Below are positions 34,187-44,322 of a DNA stretch of 64,000 nt, piece after piece. A model generated the notes under the pieces. The model had not been told where the DNA came from, made no database searches, and saw nothing but the letters and a program-made list of their open reading frames with translations. The stretch covers positions 1,364,001 to 1,428,000 of the forward strand of contig JAMWFC010000115.1 of assembly GCA_027475525.1 (NCBI GenBank), read 5' to 3'. The position numbers and the translations under genes were made by a program. Numbering within the stretch: position 1 is the first letter of the stretch; each line of letters starts with the position of its first letter. The stretch comes from Macrolepiota albuminosa (taxonomy: Eukaryota; Basidiomycota; Agaricomycetes; Agaricales; Agaricaceae).

Positions 34187-34340
34187 TGACCATGTCAGCA
34201 AATTCTTCTTGCCATTGCTGATGCAACCGAGGAATATCTTCCTCACGAAGGCTTGTCGCCTTCTGACCATGTCAGCAAATTCTTCTTGCCATTGCTGATG
34301 CAACCGAGGAATATCTTCCTCACGAAGGCTTGTCGCCTTC
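34187..34340. repeat. 77-bp tandem duplication 6 (exact)
   Basis: Copies 34187-34263 and 34264-34340; breaks the frame between protease and RT. Confidence 0.95.
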
Positions 34341-34581
34341 TGCTTCTCCTTCATACGTACCAGGGGAAGTACTTCCACCGTCTCTGAGAGTGGCCGAGGT
34401 GGCGGTGCATACTGCTTGCACATTGCGAGCACCCAACTGACACTGTCATCGGGTATATGTAGTCTCAGTGGAGCACCCGCTGCTGCTGCCTTATAAGCCA
34501 CGAGGCTTCTTCCCTCACGTACAAGTGAGTACGCTACGGACACCTCGTCCGAGGCTGGCTGGCAATACGCTGGTTTGACGG

Positions 34582-36414
34582 TCATCCGTCTCTGGTGCGC
34601 ATTTTGTGCACACGTGGCTGCCACCAGCTTGTTCCACTCTTGCAGCATTCAGAGGTCGTATGCCCAGTCGTACTCTGGCAGGGGGGCTGGTCGCTCCCAT
34701 AGGGACGTGTGTCCCCCTCTTCTGAGGCTTCCGCCTCTTGGATGCTGTCTTTCAAGTCTTCCAACTGGACTCGTGAGGACGTAGGTGGACATACATCCAC
34801 TGAGTCCTCCCGTTGTCTTGCCTTTCGATGGCGTTTGTCTGGAGGCTTTGCGCCTCGAGTCTCAGGAGCGGTTATTCGCTCGTTGCTCCTCTTGGAGGCT
34901 TGATACTCCTCCTCGCTCATCATTACCATGTTGTGGTCTGCACTCAGTCCAGGCATAGCCTGCACTTCCTCCTCCACATCCTCCATGGCCGGCACTTTGC
35001 GCCGGCCAAGTCCTGGAGAGTCCTTGCGTTTCTCCATAGTGCAATGACATCGCAGACAATTATCAGTGTCGTCTGCTGTAGCTCGCTCGGCTGGGATCAC
35101 TTTCCCATTCACTAGCACCTGACAATGGTCAAAGTCTAATATGACTTTGTTACGCCGCATGAATGGCGTTCCCAGTATCATATCGTAGCGATCGAAGTTC
35201 GCTACATCCATGTATTCCCGGCTACGTGAGCCCAGCGTTTGGACAGTCACATTTGTCCCATACTGCACCATGGCTCGGCTCCCTACGGTGTCCAGCTGTA
35301 ACGCCAATGGCGTATCCAACTCCTGCATGGATATTCCATACACATGGGCGAACTGGGGCGTTATGCCCAATGTAGTACTCCCAGAGTCCCATAGGGTCCA
35401 TGCCTTGTGGCCGTCTACGTCCACATACAAGACCAGGCACTCCTTGTCTGCTTGTTTCAATGTAGGGCGCTGCAAAGTGCCCTCTGCACGACGAAGGGTC
35501 ACCTTCTTCATCCGAACTACGTTATTCCGTTCGGGATCATTTGTGGACGGCCAATCCGTCATCGCCGCTAGGCACTCAGAGTCGCTGTCGCGACTGTAAT
35601 ACTCATTGTCGTAGACGTCGTCATATACGTCGACTGTGACGTACTCCTCCCCCTCCACGACCACACTCTCGGGCTTGGCGCCCGATGCCTCCTCTGGGGG
35701 CTCCTGGTCGTTTGTGGGGTGCTCTGCCTCAGACTCAGCAGATACGTCTCCGTCACTCCCACTCGTGGCTGCAGTATGTGCAGCTTGAAGGTGGGCATGG
35801 AGTGTATACCCCTTCCTCGGGGCTCCTGGCTTCGCAGGGCAGTTGGTAGCATAGTGGCCTGGTTGGCCACACGCGAAACAAGTCCCCATCTGACCTGGTG
35901 GGTTGGCCGGTTTGAACTCTGGCCTTGGTTTAGGACGTTCTCCGTCCGGTGCCCGATCTGGGCGTGGGCAGCTCTGCCCTCGGTTCGCTGCAGGGGTTCT
36001 GCATACAACAAACCGTGTGTTGCCGTCACGGTCCAAATCGGTCTTTTTGGCCAGGAAGGTCCCCACATGCTGACCCCGTGAGGGTGTCCCACCAGGTGGT
36101 AGTTGCCTGGGTCCCCCTTTGTGTCCACTCCGATGTTTGTAGTGGTTAGCAGTCTTCAGAGACTGCTCATACCGGATGGCATATGCCACAAATTCTTCCA
36201 CATCATTGACTTCTGGGGACAATCCGTCCTCACATATCAAATAGCGGCGCATGTCCGCTGGAATGCCATCCAAGAACGTTTCGAGCATTGTATACCCATC
36301 CGGGTATACTGCCATGTTCTGGGCATGGTCATTAAGGGTATCATAGAACCCTTGTACTCCCAACTTCTCGGTGTACTTGGCGGACTGGAAGTCCCGCCTT
36401 GCATCCTGGAGCAT
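34582..36414 (-). CDS. gag-pol: Gypsy Gag C-terminal part and aspartic protease
   Basis: 610-aa open frame. The first ~100 residues complete the Retrotrans_gag capsid-like domain (FYDTLNDHAQ, MLETFLDGIPADMRRYL). A CCHC zinc knuckle follows (CFACGQPGHYATNC, plus-strand 35839-35880). A long acidic linker leads to the retropepsin-type protease with active site LWDSGSTTLG (DSG at 35371-35388) and LGTPFMRRNKVILDFD as its C-terminal strand. The frame is closed upstream by TGA at 36505-36507 and downstream by duplication 6. Confidence 0.9.
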   Translation of the reverse strand: MLQDARRDFQSAKYTEKLGVQGFYDTLNDHAQNMAVYPDGYTMLETFLDGIPADMRRYLICEDGLSPEVNDVEEFVAYAIRYEQSLKTANHYKHRSGHKGGPRQLPPGGTPSRGQHVGTFLAKKTDLDRDGNTRFVVCRTPAANRGQSCPRPDRAPDGERPKPRPEFKPANPPGQMGTCFACGQPGHYATNCPAKPGAPRKGYTLHAHLQAAHTAATSGSDGDVSAESEAEHPTNDQEPPEEASGAKPESVVVEGEEYVTVDVYDDVYDNEYYSRDSDSECLAAMTDWPSTNDPERNNVVRMKKVTLRRAEGTLQRPTLKQADKECLVLYVDVDGHKAWTLWDSGSTTLGITPQFAHVYGISMQELDTPLALQLDTVGSRAMVQYGTNVTVQTLGSRSREYMDVANFDRYDMILGTPFMRRNKVILDFDHCQVLVNGKVIPAERATADDTDNCLRCHCTMEKRKDSPGLGRRKVPAMEDVEEEVQAMPGLSADHNMVMMSEEEYQASKRSNERITAPETRGAKPPDKRHRKARQREDSVDVCPPTSSRVQLEDLKDSIQEAEASEEGDTRPYGSDQPPCQSTTGHTTSECCKSGTSWWQPRVHKMRTRDG

Positions 36415-36504
36415 TGAGGGGTGTACGAATCGATCGTACAGTCCTGTAAGGACTCCTTTGAATGTCCAGTCATATTGGACATGGTTGACGTGCAGTACTG
36501 CCCG

Positions 36505-38439
36505 TCAAAACCATCCCATGGCCTCTCCGGCCAAGAACTCAGGAAGAACAAAGATTTGTTCTCGTTCCATATGGTCGCCTCCATATAAGCACATGGCGAG
36601 ATGGGTGCATACATCCATCGCCCAATCTTCCAGGTTGCTGAACTTGGACGTGCCTGTATAGGCGCGAATGTGCCTAGATGGGTGCATACATCCATCGCCC
36701 AATCTTCCAGGTTGCTGAACTTGGACGTGCCTGTATAGGCGCGAATGTGCCTACTGTCTGCTTTACGCAGCTTCACTCCGTCTGGTAACCGTAAGCTTAC
36801 GCCCAGGGCATCATCAACTACTTGATGCAGGCGATTGTGCATGGCTTCACGATGCATTCGAATGGCCTCCCGCTGACCTGGGGACCTAGTTGCCAAATCA
36901 GCGGCATGGGGAAGTGACTTCCCTCGTGCACCTTGCGGAGGACATCCTGAGCCTCCTTGACTGTGGGCATAATTGCCCTCGTCTTGAGGAATCGACCTAG
37001 GGCCGTCATCCCGGCCGTTACCAGAGACATCACGTCTCATGGGCGCCATCTCGATCGAGGAAGTCTCCTCGATCATGATTGTTGCACCGCCCTGGAACTG
37101 GAGAAGCTTGATTCTCCTGACCCTGCGTGACGAATTGACGACACATCTCGTCAATGGGCTTAGTGCCCTCGAATACGATGCCCTGATCGTCGATAAGGGA
37201 CTGTCCCTTAGTCCTGAGGTCGCCATTGCGCATACATTGATACGCGACTCTGTCGCTCAACATTTCGGCCATGGGCACGTGCAGCATCACAGATGCCTCG
37301 CTCTCCACCTTGAGCATGATACTATCGTGCCCATCCGGACCTGACATATCTGTCCTACGGTCGTGGTTACGCATGTGTGGGGGCTCCTCACGCCACCCTT
37401 GTCCTGCTGGAGTATAAAAAGTACTCACCGGTCTTACTTCGGGCACTTCCTGCGCCCGTGCTAGTGCCTCCACTAGCTCGATTCCGACGTCTTGATTGCG
37501 TCGTGCTGAGCATTCCTCGGACGTGTGGCTCCAGGGGGTCAAGACCCCCGATTGCCGTGTGGCCTTCCGCTGCATATACATTTGCAGCTCCATCGTGAGC
37601 ACTCTCACCATCAAATCAGTATATTTTGTACTGAATACATTGGGCACTTCGTGCCCTTGTCGCCTAAGTGCTACTATATGGGCTGATGCATAGCGCTCAA
37701 GTTGCGCTTGGGTGGTGTATTTCATCACCTCTGGGTGCAAGTCCCAGAACACCCGCAAGCGCACGGTGTACGTGGTTTTCAGCCGCTGTTCCTCTGCTCT
37801 GGTGTCGTCGTCACTTGACGACTCCATCACCTCCTCTGGAAGCTCTACAACCTCTGGAGCTTCCTCCACTGCTGGTGTGCATGGGAATTGGTTTTCCATG
37901 CGGGATACTTCAGGCCTTGCAGCCTCCTCCGGTACCTCCTCTATGCAGGCTTCCGCCATTTTAAAAGGCATTGAGCCTGCGGTGGACCGCCTGGTCCCAC
38001 TACTCTGGCTCGGAGGGAGGGCTCTCCCAGTCCGTACTGACGACTCGGCATCTCCTGGGGCACCATAGGCGCCGATTGACTGTCGGCCGTCCTCCAGGGG
38101 TCCTTTGAAAGCCAATCGGCTAGACCGTCGTGGTCCTCCTGGCAGCTGCATAACTGGGGGCGTTAATCCCCTGGGCATCTTGTCCTGGAGGCGTTGCAGA
38201 CCGTCCTGCTGTGAGCTTTCAGCTCTCCGGGCCTCGCTCTCATTCCTGGCCAGGTCGGTACTCTGACCTCGGTCTCGAGCCTTGGGTCTTACCTGACCCA
38301 CGTTGGATGCTGATGCGTCCTGGGTGTCTGCTGGGTCTCCCCGTAGGTCGTGGGCATTTTGCCCGCCGTCAGTGGGCACTGCATATATGGGATTACTCAT
38401 CGATTCCCTGTTTGAAATTTGCATGGTGTGGCTGTGCAA
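36505..38439 (-). pseudogene. gag: Gypsy Gag N-terminal region, frame-disrupted
   Basis: Two overlapping frames carry it. A 469-aa ORF at 38439-37030 is rich in charged and Ser/Pro residues (VFWDLHPEVMKYTTQAQLERYASAHI; RNHDRRTDMSG). The other frame, 37226-36505, holds DVSGNGRDDGPRSIP, the helix HREAMHNRLHQVVDDALGV and FSNLEDWAMDVCTHL, continuing toward the capsid-like domain. The change of frame near 37.03 kb, a TGA at 36505-36507 (again CGA expected) and duplication 7 at 36599 prevent a single reading. Start uncertain. Confidence 0.7.
36599..36752. repeat. 77-bp tandem duplication 7 (exact)
   Basis: Copies 36599-36675 and 36676-36752 inside gag; duplicates the FSNLEDWAMDVCTHL coding stretch out of frame. 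Confidence 0.95.
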
Positions 38440-38531
38440 GAAGCTCGAGAAGCTGATAGAGTTCTGTCAACGAACTCAGCGACTGACGTCGGATGCTAGG
38501 CAATAGATCCTAGCTGGCGGATTCAAAAAAA

Positions 38532-38765
38532 TGTAACGAAGTTATGAAGTTTATAGAGCTTAGTGTGCACACAACACTGAATCAGACCAGACCGGTCTAT
38601 TGACAATGTAGTATACAACAAAATTAAGCTGCTTTGTAAGCAGCTGGTAAACTATTTATATAGTAATGTAAATTAATATTATATTATAATAAATATAATA
38701 TAATAGTGTCTACTATACAGTAAGTAAAGCTATGTGGCCAACGCCACATAGCGGACTACGCTACA
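38532..38765 (-). repeat. 5' LTR of the young gypsy element
   Basis: Same 234-bp sequence as 27314-27547, followed by target repeat TGGTA at 38766-38770. Hairpins at 38627-38645 and 38729-38752. Confidence 0.93.
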
Positions 38766-38895
38766 TGGTAGTAGACATGTCTGTTGATGATGCCCAAAAG
38801 TTGGTCTGCTGGTTTACAGCTACTAACCTGAGAATATGCCTTGAGCATGCTAAGTGTGGGAGGGAGTCCTAGGCAGGTTCCAGACAACACATCAC

Positions 38896-39464
38896 TTTAC
38901 TGTTTCTATTCTTTCAACACTACCTATTAGTACCACTTTCAGCCTTTGTTTATTGGTTCCCAGAATTCTTTGTTGAGGTGAGTTGCCCCTGCATTTACAG
39001 TTTTCAATGCACACTTACAGTTTTCAGCATTTAGAAAGGTTTATATGAGGTCTTATGTCTCATTCTGTCTGCCTCAGACAAGGCAGATGTATCATTATTA
39101 TAATATTGTTAATTATATACTTGTAAGGGCAACCTCTGGAGGCTGTGGCTCAGTCACACAGCTGGCAGAGGGAGATCCAAAGAGAACAAGTCTATGGATT
39201 CCCTATGCCAGGTTGGATGCTTCTGGGGCCTCTGAAGCATGGGAAACAACTGTACAGTACAACAAAACCTTAAAAACTCAAAAATTGCCTACACAAACAA
39301 TTGCACAAATAAGGGGAAAACTCTGGCAAACTCTGGCTTATGTAAGTGGTCTGGAAGTGGTGCTGAAGGGCCCACACTTGTCTGAATGGTAGCTAAAGAA
39401 CCAGAGCACCTCAAGAGCTGAGAATAGTACTAACAGATAGTGTTGAAAGAATAGAAACAGTAAA
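38896..39464. repeat. Inverted-repeat-flanked repeat unit
   Basis: A 38-bp arm at 38896-38933 is repeated in inverse orientation at 39427-39464 with two mismatches. Between them is the dispersed repeat A. It may be an internally deleted transposon or a palindromic part of an LTR-type repeat; no target duplication established. Confidence 0.55.
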
Positions 39465-39476
39465 AGGAGAGAATTT
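39123..39476 (+). repeat. Dispersed repeat A, copy 1
   Basis: Closely similar over ~350 bp, with small indels, to 60411-60785 (begins GTAAGGGCAACCTCT). The open frame on it is also conserved but has no known domain. Confidence 0.75.
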
Positions 39477-39599
39477 CAGAAGAAATAAAAGAATGAATAG
39501 AAGGAGAGTGGAGAGATAAGGAGTGAAGAAGTGAAGAAATGAAGAAATGAGGAGTCCCCTGACAATTAACATCTGTTTGCATCTGTTAGCAACCTCCAG

Positions 39600-39970
39600 C
39601 AACTCCCAGCATTACATGGCATCAGAGGGAGAAAGAGTGAAGGAGGGTGTGTGGGTGTCTGCTGCATAGGGTGGTGTGTGGGGGAGTGTGGGAAGTGGCA
39701 GAAGAGGGATGGGGCTGGAGAGAAAGAGAAAGAAAGGGGGAAGAGAGGATAAGGGTGTCTGCTTTTTGCTGGCATGCCAGTAGATGGTAACAGACATCAG
39801 ATCAGGAGGAGAAGGAGGAAAGAAGAGTGTGTGGGTATCTGCCACATGGGGTGGCATGTGGGGTAGTGTGGGAAGTGGAGAGGAGGCTAGCACTAGAGAG
39901 AAAGAGAGAGAAGGGCAGAAGGGAGGTGTGTGGGTGTCCACTGTTCACTGGCATGCCAGCAGACTGTAGC
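39600..39970. repeat. Diverged purine-rich tandem repeat, two ~180-bp units
   Basis: Units at about 39600-39780 and 39781-39965 share GTGTGTGGGTGTCTGC, CATGTGGGG-type and GCTGGCATGCCAG blocks with many changes. The plus strand is strongly G/A-rich. Probably part of old LTR-element DNA. Confidence 0.5.
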
Positions 39971-40141
39971 AGACATCCAAAGAAATCTTCCTATGTAAAA
40001 ATGAGAAATATTTGGGTAGGAATGGTTAAATTCTGGGGGTAGAGAAGAGAGATGGTGCTGGGTTGAAAGAGAGGGGAAAAGGTCTATTAGCATCAGGTAG
40101 ACCTGTGTCTTGTCAATGAGCAGATGAATGCAGGGTAGGGC

Positions 40142-40670
40142 ATCACAACGGTACATGTCATATGTTGTAGAGGAGCTCACTTTGTGCCATACAATACATG
40201 TCCAGTAGAGTCTGCTATACTGTAGTGGAGCAGTCTCTAGTGTGCTATAGAATACAGAGCCATGGACATGTCACAATGTGCTATATAACATGGTCCAGTG
40301 GATTGATATAAGGCAGGCACATGCATGCACATGCAGGCCTGGCAGATGCCAGCAGACACTAGCAGACATCAATGTGTGTCAGTGGCCACTAGTGGGCATC
40401 AGCCCATCAGTGAAAACCTCCTCTCTTAGCAGACATCAGAGCATGAGTAAACCCTCCTTGAAGTTCCCCACTTCTCTCCTCTCTCCCTTCCCCACAACAA
40501 CCTGAGGCTGCATGCCTCCTCTTTCCTCTTTTTCCCCCCTCTGATGCCATCAGATGTTTACAAAAGAGCCCTGCAGACCTATGCAGGCCTACACATGCCA
40601 CTAGTGGACATTTATGCAGACCTATGTCAGTCTACTCAAACCTATGCAGGCCCATTCTAACAGGTCATGG
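40142..40670. repeat. Dispersed repeat B, copy 1
   Basis: Aligns by eye over ~500 bp with 47176-47760 (shared CATGTCATATGTTGTAG, GGCAGGCACATGCATG, ATGAGTAAACCCT). Contains many CAGAC/GCAGGCC-like short units. Diverged, so old. No coding content recognised. Confidence 0.65.
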
Positions 40671-41289
40671 CTCAAGACTAGATTCAGAAGGAAATTCCTC
40701 CTTGTCTGCATTTTCTACAGAAGAAGAGTATCTGTAGAAGAGGCCTTGGCAACCAGACACAGTGCCCAAGTAAGTAGGTAACCCTCCACCCTTGAGAGAC
40801 CAAGAGCAAAATATGTGATCTTGTATAGGAGTGATTGCTTGCCACTAGCAACATGGAGGTGCTCTCAGATGTGTTGGGCAAAGCCATCTAGAAACATGCA
40901 GTCAATGCAATGAAAAAGGTTATACAATTTTATAAGATGGAGGTTACAATTCAAGAGCTCAAAAGAGCATAACTGTGACTCTCTAGACCTGAAATGTGTC
41001 CTGCTTTTCTTCTGTGCCTCCCTTCAGCAAACTTACACAAAAGATTAGATCTTAGATCACACTCTGAGATTGGACTGACATTAGATTGGACTGACATTAT
41101 TGAGTCTGACCCATTAACATGCCCAGCTACTGCTACAAAACAAGAAGAGGGGAACAGACAGGGAAAGACAATAAAAAAAAGGGGAGCAGGAAGTAACCAG
41201 GCAATGGAGAAAGAGATTAGCTAGAAAATAAGGTTACCATGTGCATCCAAGCATTGGAACACCAATAACCAAGCACTCAAACCAGGCAA

Positions 41290-42700
41290 CACATCAAACC
41301 AAGTACCAATGCCAGTTGTATATTGAGACAATGGCTGGATACACCATTACATCATAGTCCACGCACAGGAGGAGGAAATATAAAAGGAGAACAGTTTTGA
41401 GGAAGCTGGGCAAGTAATCACCTTGCCACAGCTTGTTGTCTCCAGGAAGTGGACTACTTAGGCCAACACATAACAATTCACAAAAACCAAGGCTTTAACT
41501 GAACAAAGTGAGGTTAGGATGGAGGCTTAGTTGGAGGAGGTTTGGTGGCAAAGCCCCCAACAAGCTATAAAATTTGTGCTGAAGACACAAATCATAGCTC
41601 ATCTATATAGAATAAGACAACCATTTCATGGGAACTATCTGATTCATAAGGCTGAACAAGGCTGACCAAGAACCTTCCTTTTAGAGTAACAACATAAAAA
41701 TTGGCTTATTTGAGTATTAGAAAATTCCAAGAAAATCATTAAAAATCCAGGAAAAATTCAGAGGCTAATGATACACTGATTTAAGTTTTCTTTTGAGATT
41801 TATAAATGCTTAAATAAATCTGAAATTTTCAAGAAAAATTCAATTGATGTGTTTTTTAGGAGATGTTAGTGGAAAATACTCAAATAATTCCAGGAAAATC
41901 ACTCAAAAATCAGGGAAAATTCAGAGGCTACTGCATGACTCTTTAGTTTTTTTTTAAGATTTATAAATGCTTAAAAAAAGCTGAAACATTCAAGAAAAAT
42001 TCAATTTAGCTTACATTAATGCTTTGAGAGTTGAGGAAAGCCAGTGAGGTTGTGAAAACCAAGGCCTTAACCTCACTTCATTTGGTTGAGGCTGAGATTA
42101 AGCACTGAGTTGTGAAAAGCCAAGGCCTTAACCAAACAAAGTAAGGTTGAGGCTGGAATGCATTGAGTTTTCTGTACATACTTGAAGCCCTAACTGAACA
42201 AAGTGAGGTCAGGGTGGAGGCTTAGTTGGGGGGGGGGTTTTTGGGGGTGAAGCCCCCAATGAGCTACAAAATTTGTGCCTAAGGCATGAATCATAGCTCA
42301 TCTAATTTGTCCTATGTCTACTGCCTGGATGGAAGTACTTCCAACTCCTTTCACTGCTCATTGAGGTATAGCCTTTAGCATAACAAAGTCTGATGTGCAC
42401 GGAGAAATGTGCACCATCACATCAGAGTCTATATAAAATAGTTTCTCAGCAATAAAAATGAGTTGGGTATTGCTGGATGAGTTGGGTGTTGCTGGATGAG
42501 TTAGATAGAACAATGGCTGTTGTTGCTAAAATAGTCTCATAGCCAGGTATTGTTGAGATTGTATGAGTGTTTTAGTTGATGCTTACTCTGGGTTCATAGT
42601 TGACTGATTCAGGACTGTTGTCTGTGGCCATGAATCCCTGGTATTTGAAGTAATTGGTGGTATTGTTGTCTGTGGAGTTGGCAATGCCAGCAAATTCAGT
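41290..42700. other. AT-rich repeat-derived DNA without genes
   Basis: Holds a ~110-bp direct repeat (about 41505-41610 and 42195-42305, starting AAAGTGAGGT and ending ATCATAGCTCATCTA). A diverged ~170-bp tandem repeat lies at 41700-41850 and 41870-42010 (GATTTATAAATGCTTAAA in both). The piece near 41635-41710 reappears at 46745-46815. Confidence 0.55.
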
Positions 42701-42704
42701 TTGT

Positions 42705-43600
42705 TCCACTTATAATTGTATCTTTTGAGGATGTGTCATGTCTACAATGTATGCCTGGCCATCAAGGCCATCAAGGCCTTTAACAGCAATGCCATTTTTG
42801 ATGGAGTTGTTGTTGGCTGATGATGAGCTCATTGTCTTTTCTCCTTTGTCTCCTTTTGTGGCTCTCCACATGGCTTTGGACTCATTGATTGTCTTTCCAG
42901 CCATCCCTCCTCCTGGAACTGATGCACCATTCTTTTGTGTGGCCTCAGCATGACTGTCCAGAGGTGTGGCACATGCTGCAGCATGGTATTTAGATTGGAC
43001 ATGCAGGGTCACAAGGACCTATCATTGATACAGTTCAGAAGGGCAATACACTTTGGTAAGTCCTTGTCTATGGTCCTATTGCAAAGGCACAATCGACTAG
43101 TTCACAGATCTTTCTGGCAGTAGTGTCAATAGGTAAGTCCTTGTCTATGGTCCTATTGCAAAGGCACAATCGACTAGTTCACAGATCTTTCTGGCAGTAG
43201 TGTCAATAGGTTCTGTGACAGGTGGGTATGTTAAGAGTGTTTTGCAGATGAGGACTACCTGTTTGACAGGTCCTTCTCAGTGTGCACATGCTTTTAGAGT
43301 GTTATAGCATTCCTTGGCCATACTATCAGTTTCCAGCCTTTCCTGCCTAGATGACACTGATGATCAGGTCATTGTTGGACAACCAGTGCATATGCGTTGG
43401 GCTCCATGCTGGGATCTGGACTAGTGATCAGCCTCAATGGGAAACTCTTGTACAGATTGACATAGTCATGTAGAGGCTGCCTATTTACCAAGTGGATATC
43501 CTTTTGGGATCAGATCAATTGCTGTGTTTGGAATGTGGTGTCAGGAGTCATGCCTCCCATTGAACCAATTGCCTACTCATCTGGGATTCACTGCCAGGTT
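42705..43600 (-). mobile_element. Degenerate transposon-derived coding DNA
   Basis: On the minus strand, with frame changes allowed, the DNA still reads protein-like: the segment before 43600 gives GYPLGK, then CTGCPTM-type and KACAH stretches, and VDMTHPQKIQL closes near 42712. The order and tone suggest a gag-like or unknown TE protein. I cannot assign a family. Confidence 0.35.
43055..43208. repeat. 77-bp tandem duplication 8 (exact)
   Basis: Copies 43055-43131 and 43132-43208 in the degenerate TE stretch. Confidence 0.95.
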
Positions 43601-43886
43601 TATTTGGGCTGGGTAATTGGGACATCCTTTAGGATCTTGATGCAGGTAAGTGTAGGGTGGATGGGATGACAATAGATGAAATTCAGGATTGATAATAAAC
43701 AATAGTGATTTGACCAAATCCACAATTTAATTACTTGCCTTGTTGAATAAACCGACAAAGCATTTTTTACGACGAGGACGACTCTGACCAAGTCTTTCTC
43801 TCAAAAGTAGCGGGCAGTACGGCCACAGGGTGCCCTTAAAAACATTATTATCCAGCATTCAAATTGTTATGGGATGCAGATCAATA

Positions 43887-44258
43887 GGCCCCGGGAAGCT
43901 CCTGAGAAACCTTGTCCAGAAATTTCCCACATCCTGGTCTCAAATCCGCAATAACAGACAACCATATGCAAAACATATGTCTTAAAGAGGAAATTCTCTT
44001 TTTTTCTCTTTTTTTTTACTGAGGTGAGGATTATTGGGGCAACGATGCAATTTCTTGTGCTCTCACACATGTAACAAGTCCATACGTAAATTTACATTGA
44101 GAACCTGTCATACACCTCAATTAAAGGACTTAGATTGCCTTGAATGCTCGTCAAAATCTCAAAAGTTTGGCTGAGCCTCAAATCCGCAAAGTCGGGACTT
44201 AGATTGGGTCAAAATTTCCTCTCAAATCCGCTATTTCGCGGACTAGCTTCCCGGGGCC
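43887..44258. mobile_element. Tc1/mariner-type MITE with TA target duplication
   Basis: 372 bp with 14-bp perfect terminal inverted repeats GGCCCCGGGAAGCT and a TA on each side (43885-43886, 44259-44260). No coding sequence. The motif CTCAAATCCGC occurs three times in the same orientation near the ends, a possible transposase-binding site. It ends about 160 bp upstream of the possible kinase 2 start codon at 44419 and could affect its promoter. Confidence 0.8.
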
Positions 44259-44322
44259 TAGATCAATACGTTCACCCCTGATGGCAGTCATGTGACTATT
44301 TCAAAAGCTCCCTCTTGGAACG

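Larger units (their letters stand above)
33095..34500 (-). pseudogene. pol: Gypsy Pol: reverse transcriptase, broken by duplications
   Basis: RT pieces in order: start near 34226 (FADMVNG, then LLCIPKKDGTL around 33990); then SKIDLTDAYKQVCI and the catalytic YLDDIFIYLD (plus-strand 33560-33590); and the connection LGHVIDERGIHPDQDK with FVGLVNYIS at 33095-33415. The pieces are in different frames only because of 77-bp duplications at 34187, 33813 and 33351. The other lesion is TGA at 33095-33097, where CGA (arginine) is expected. All key RT residues that I can check are kept. Confidence 0.85.
27314..38765 (-). mobile_element. Young full-length Ty3/gypsy chromovirus, 11.45 kb
   Basis: Two 234-bp LTRs (27314-27547, 38532-38765) that look identical, ends TGTA...TACA, and target duplication TGGTA (27309-27313 and 38766-38770). 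Coding order on the minus strand: Gag with CCHC knuckle, aspartic protease (DSGST), RT (YLDD), RNase H, integrase (HHCC and DDE), chromodomain, then about 3 kb of extra ORFs before the 3' LTR. A purine-rich GGGGGGTGTG adjoins the 3' LTR. Frames are broken by four 77-bp duplications (33.3-36.8 kb) and by two TGA stops. The length is long for a chromovirus because of the 3' accessory region. It lies inside transposon DNA. Confidence 0.92.
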
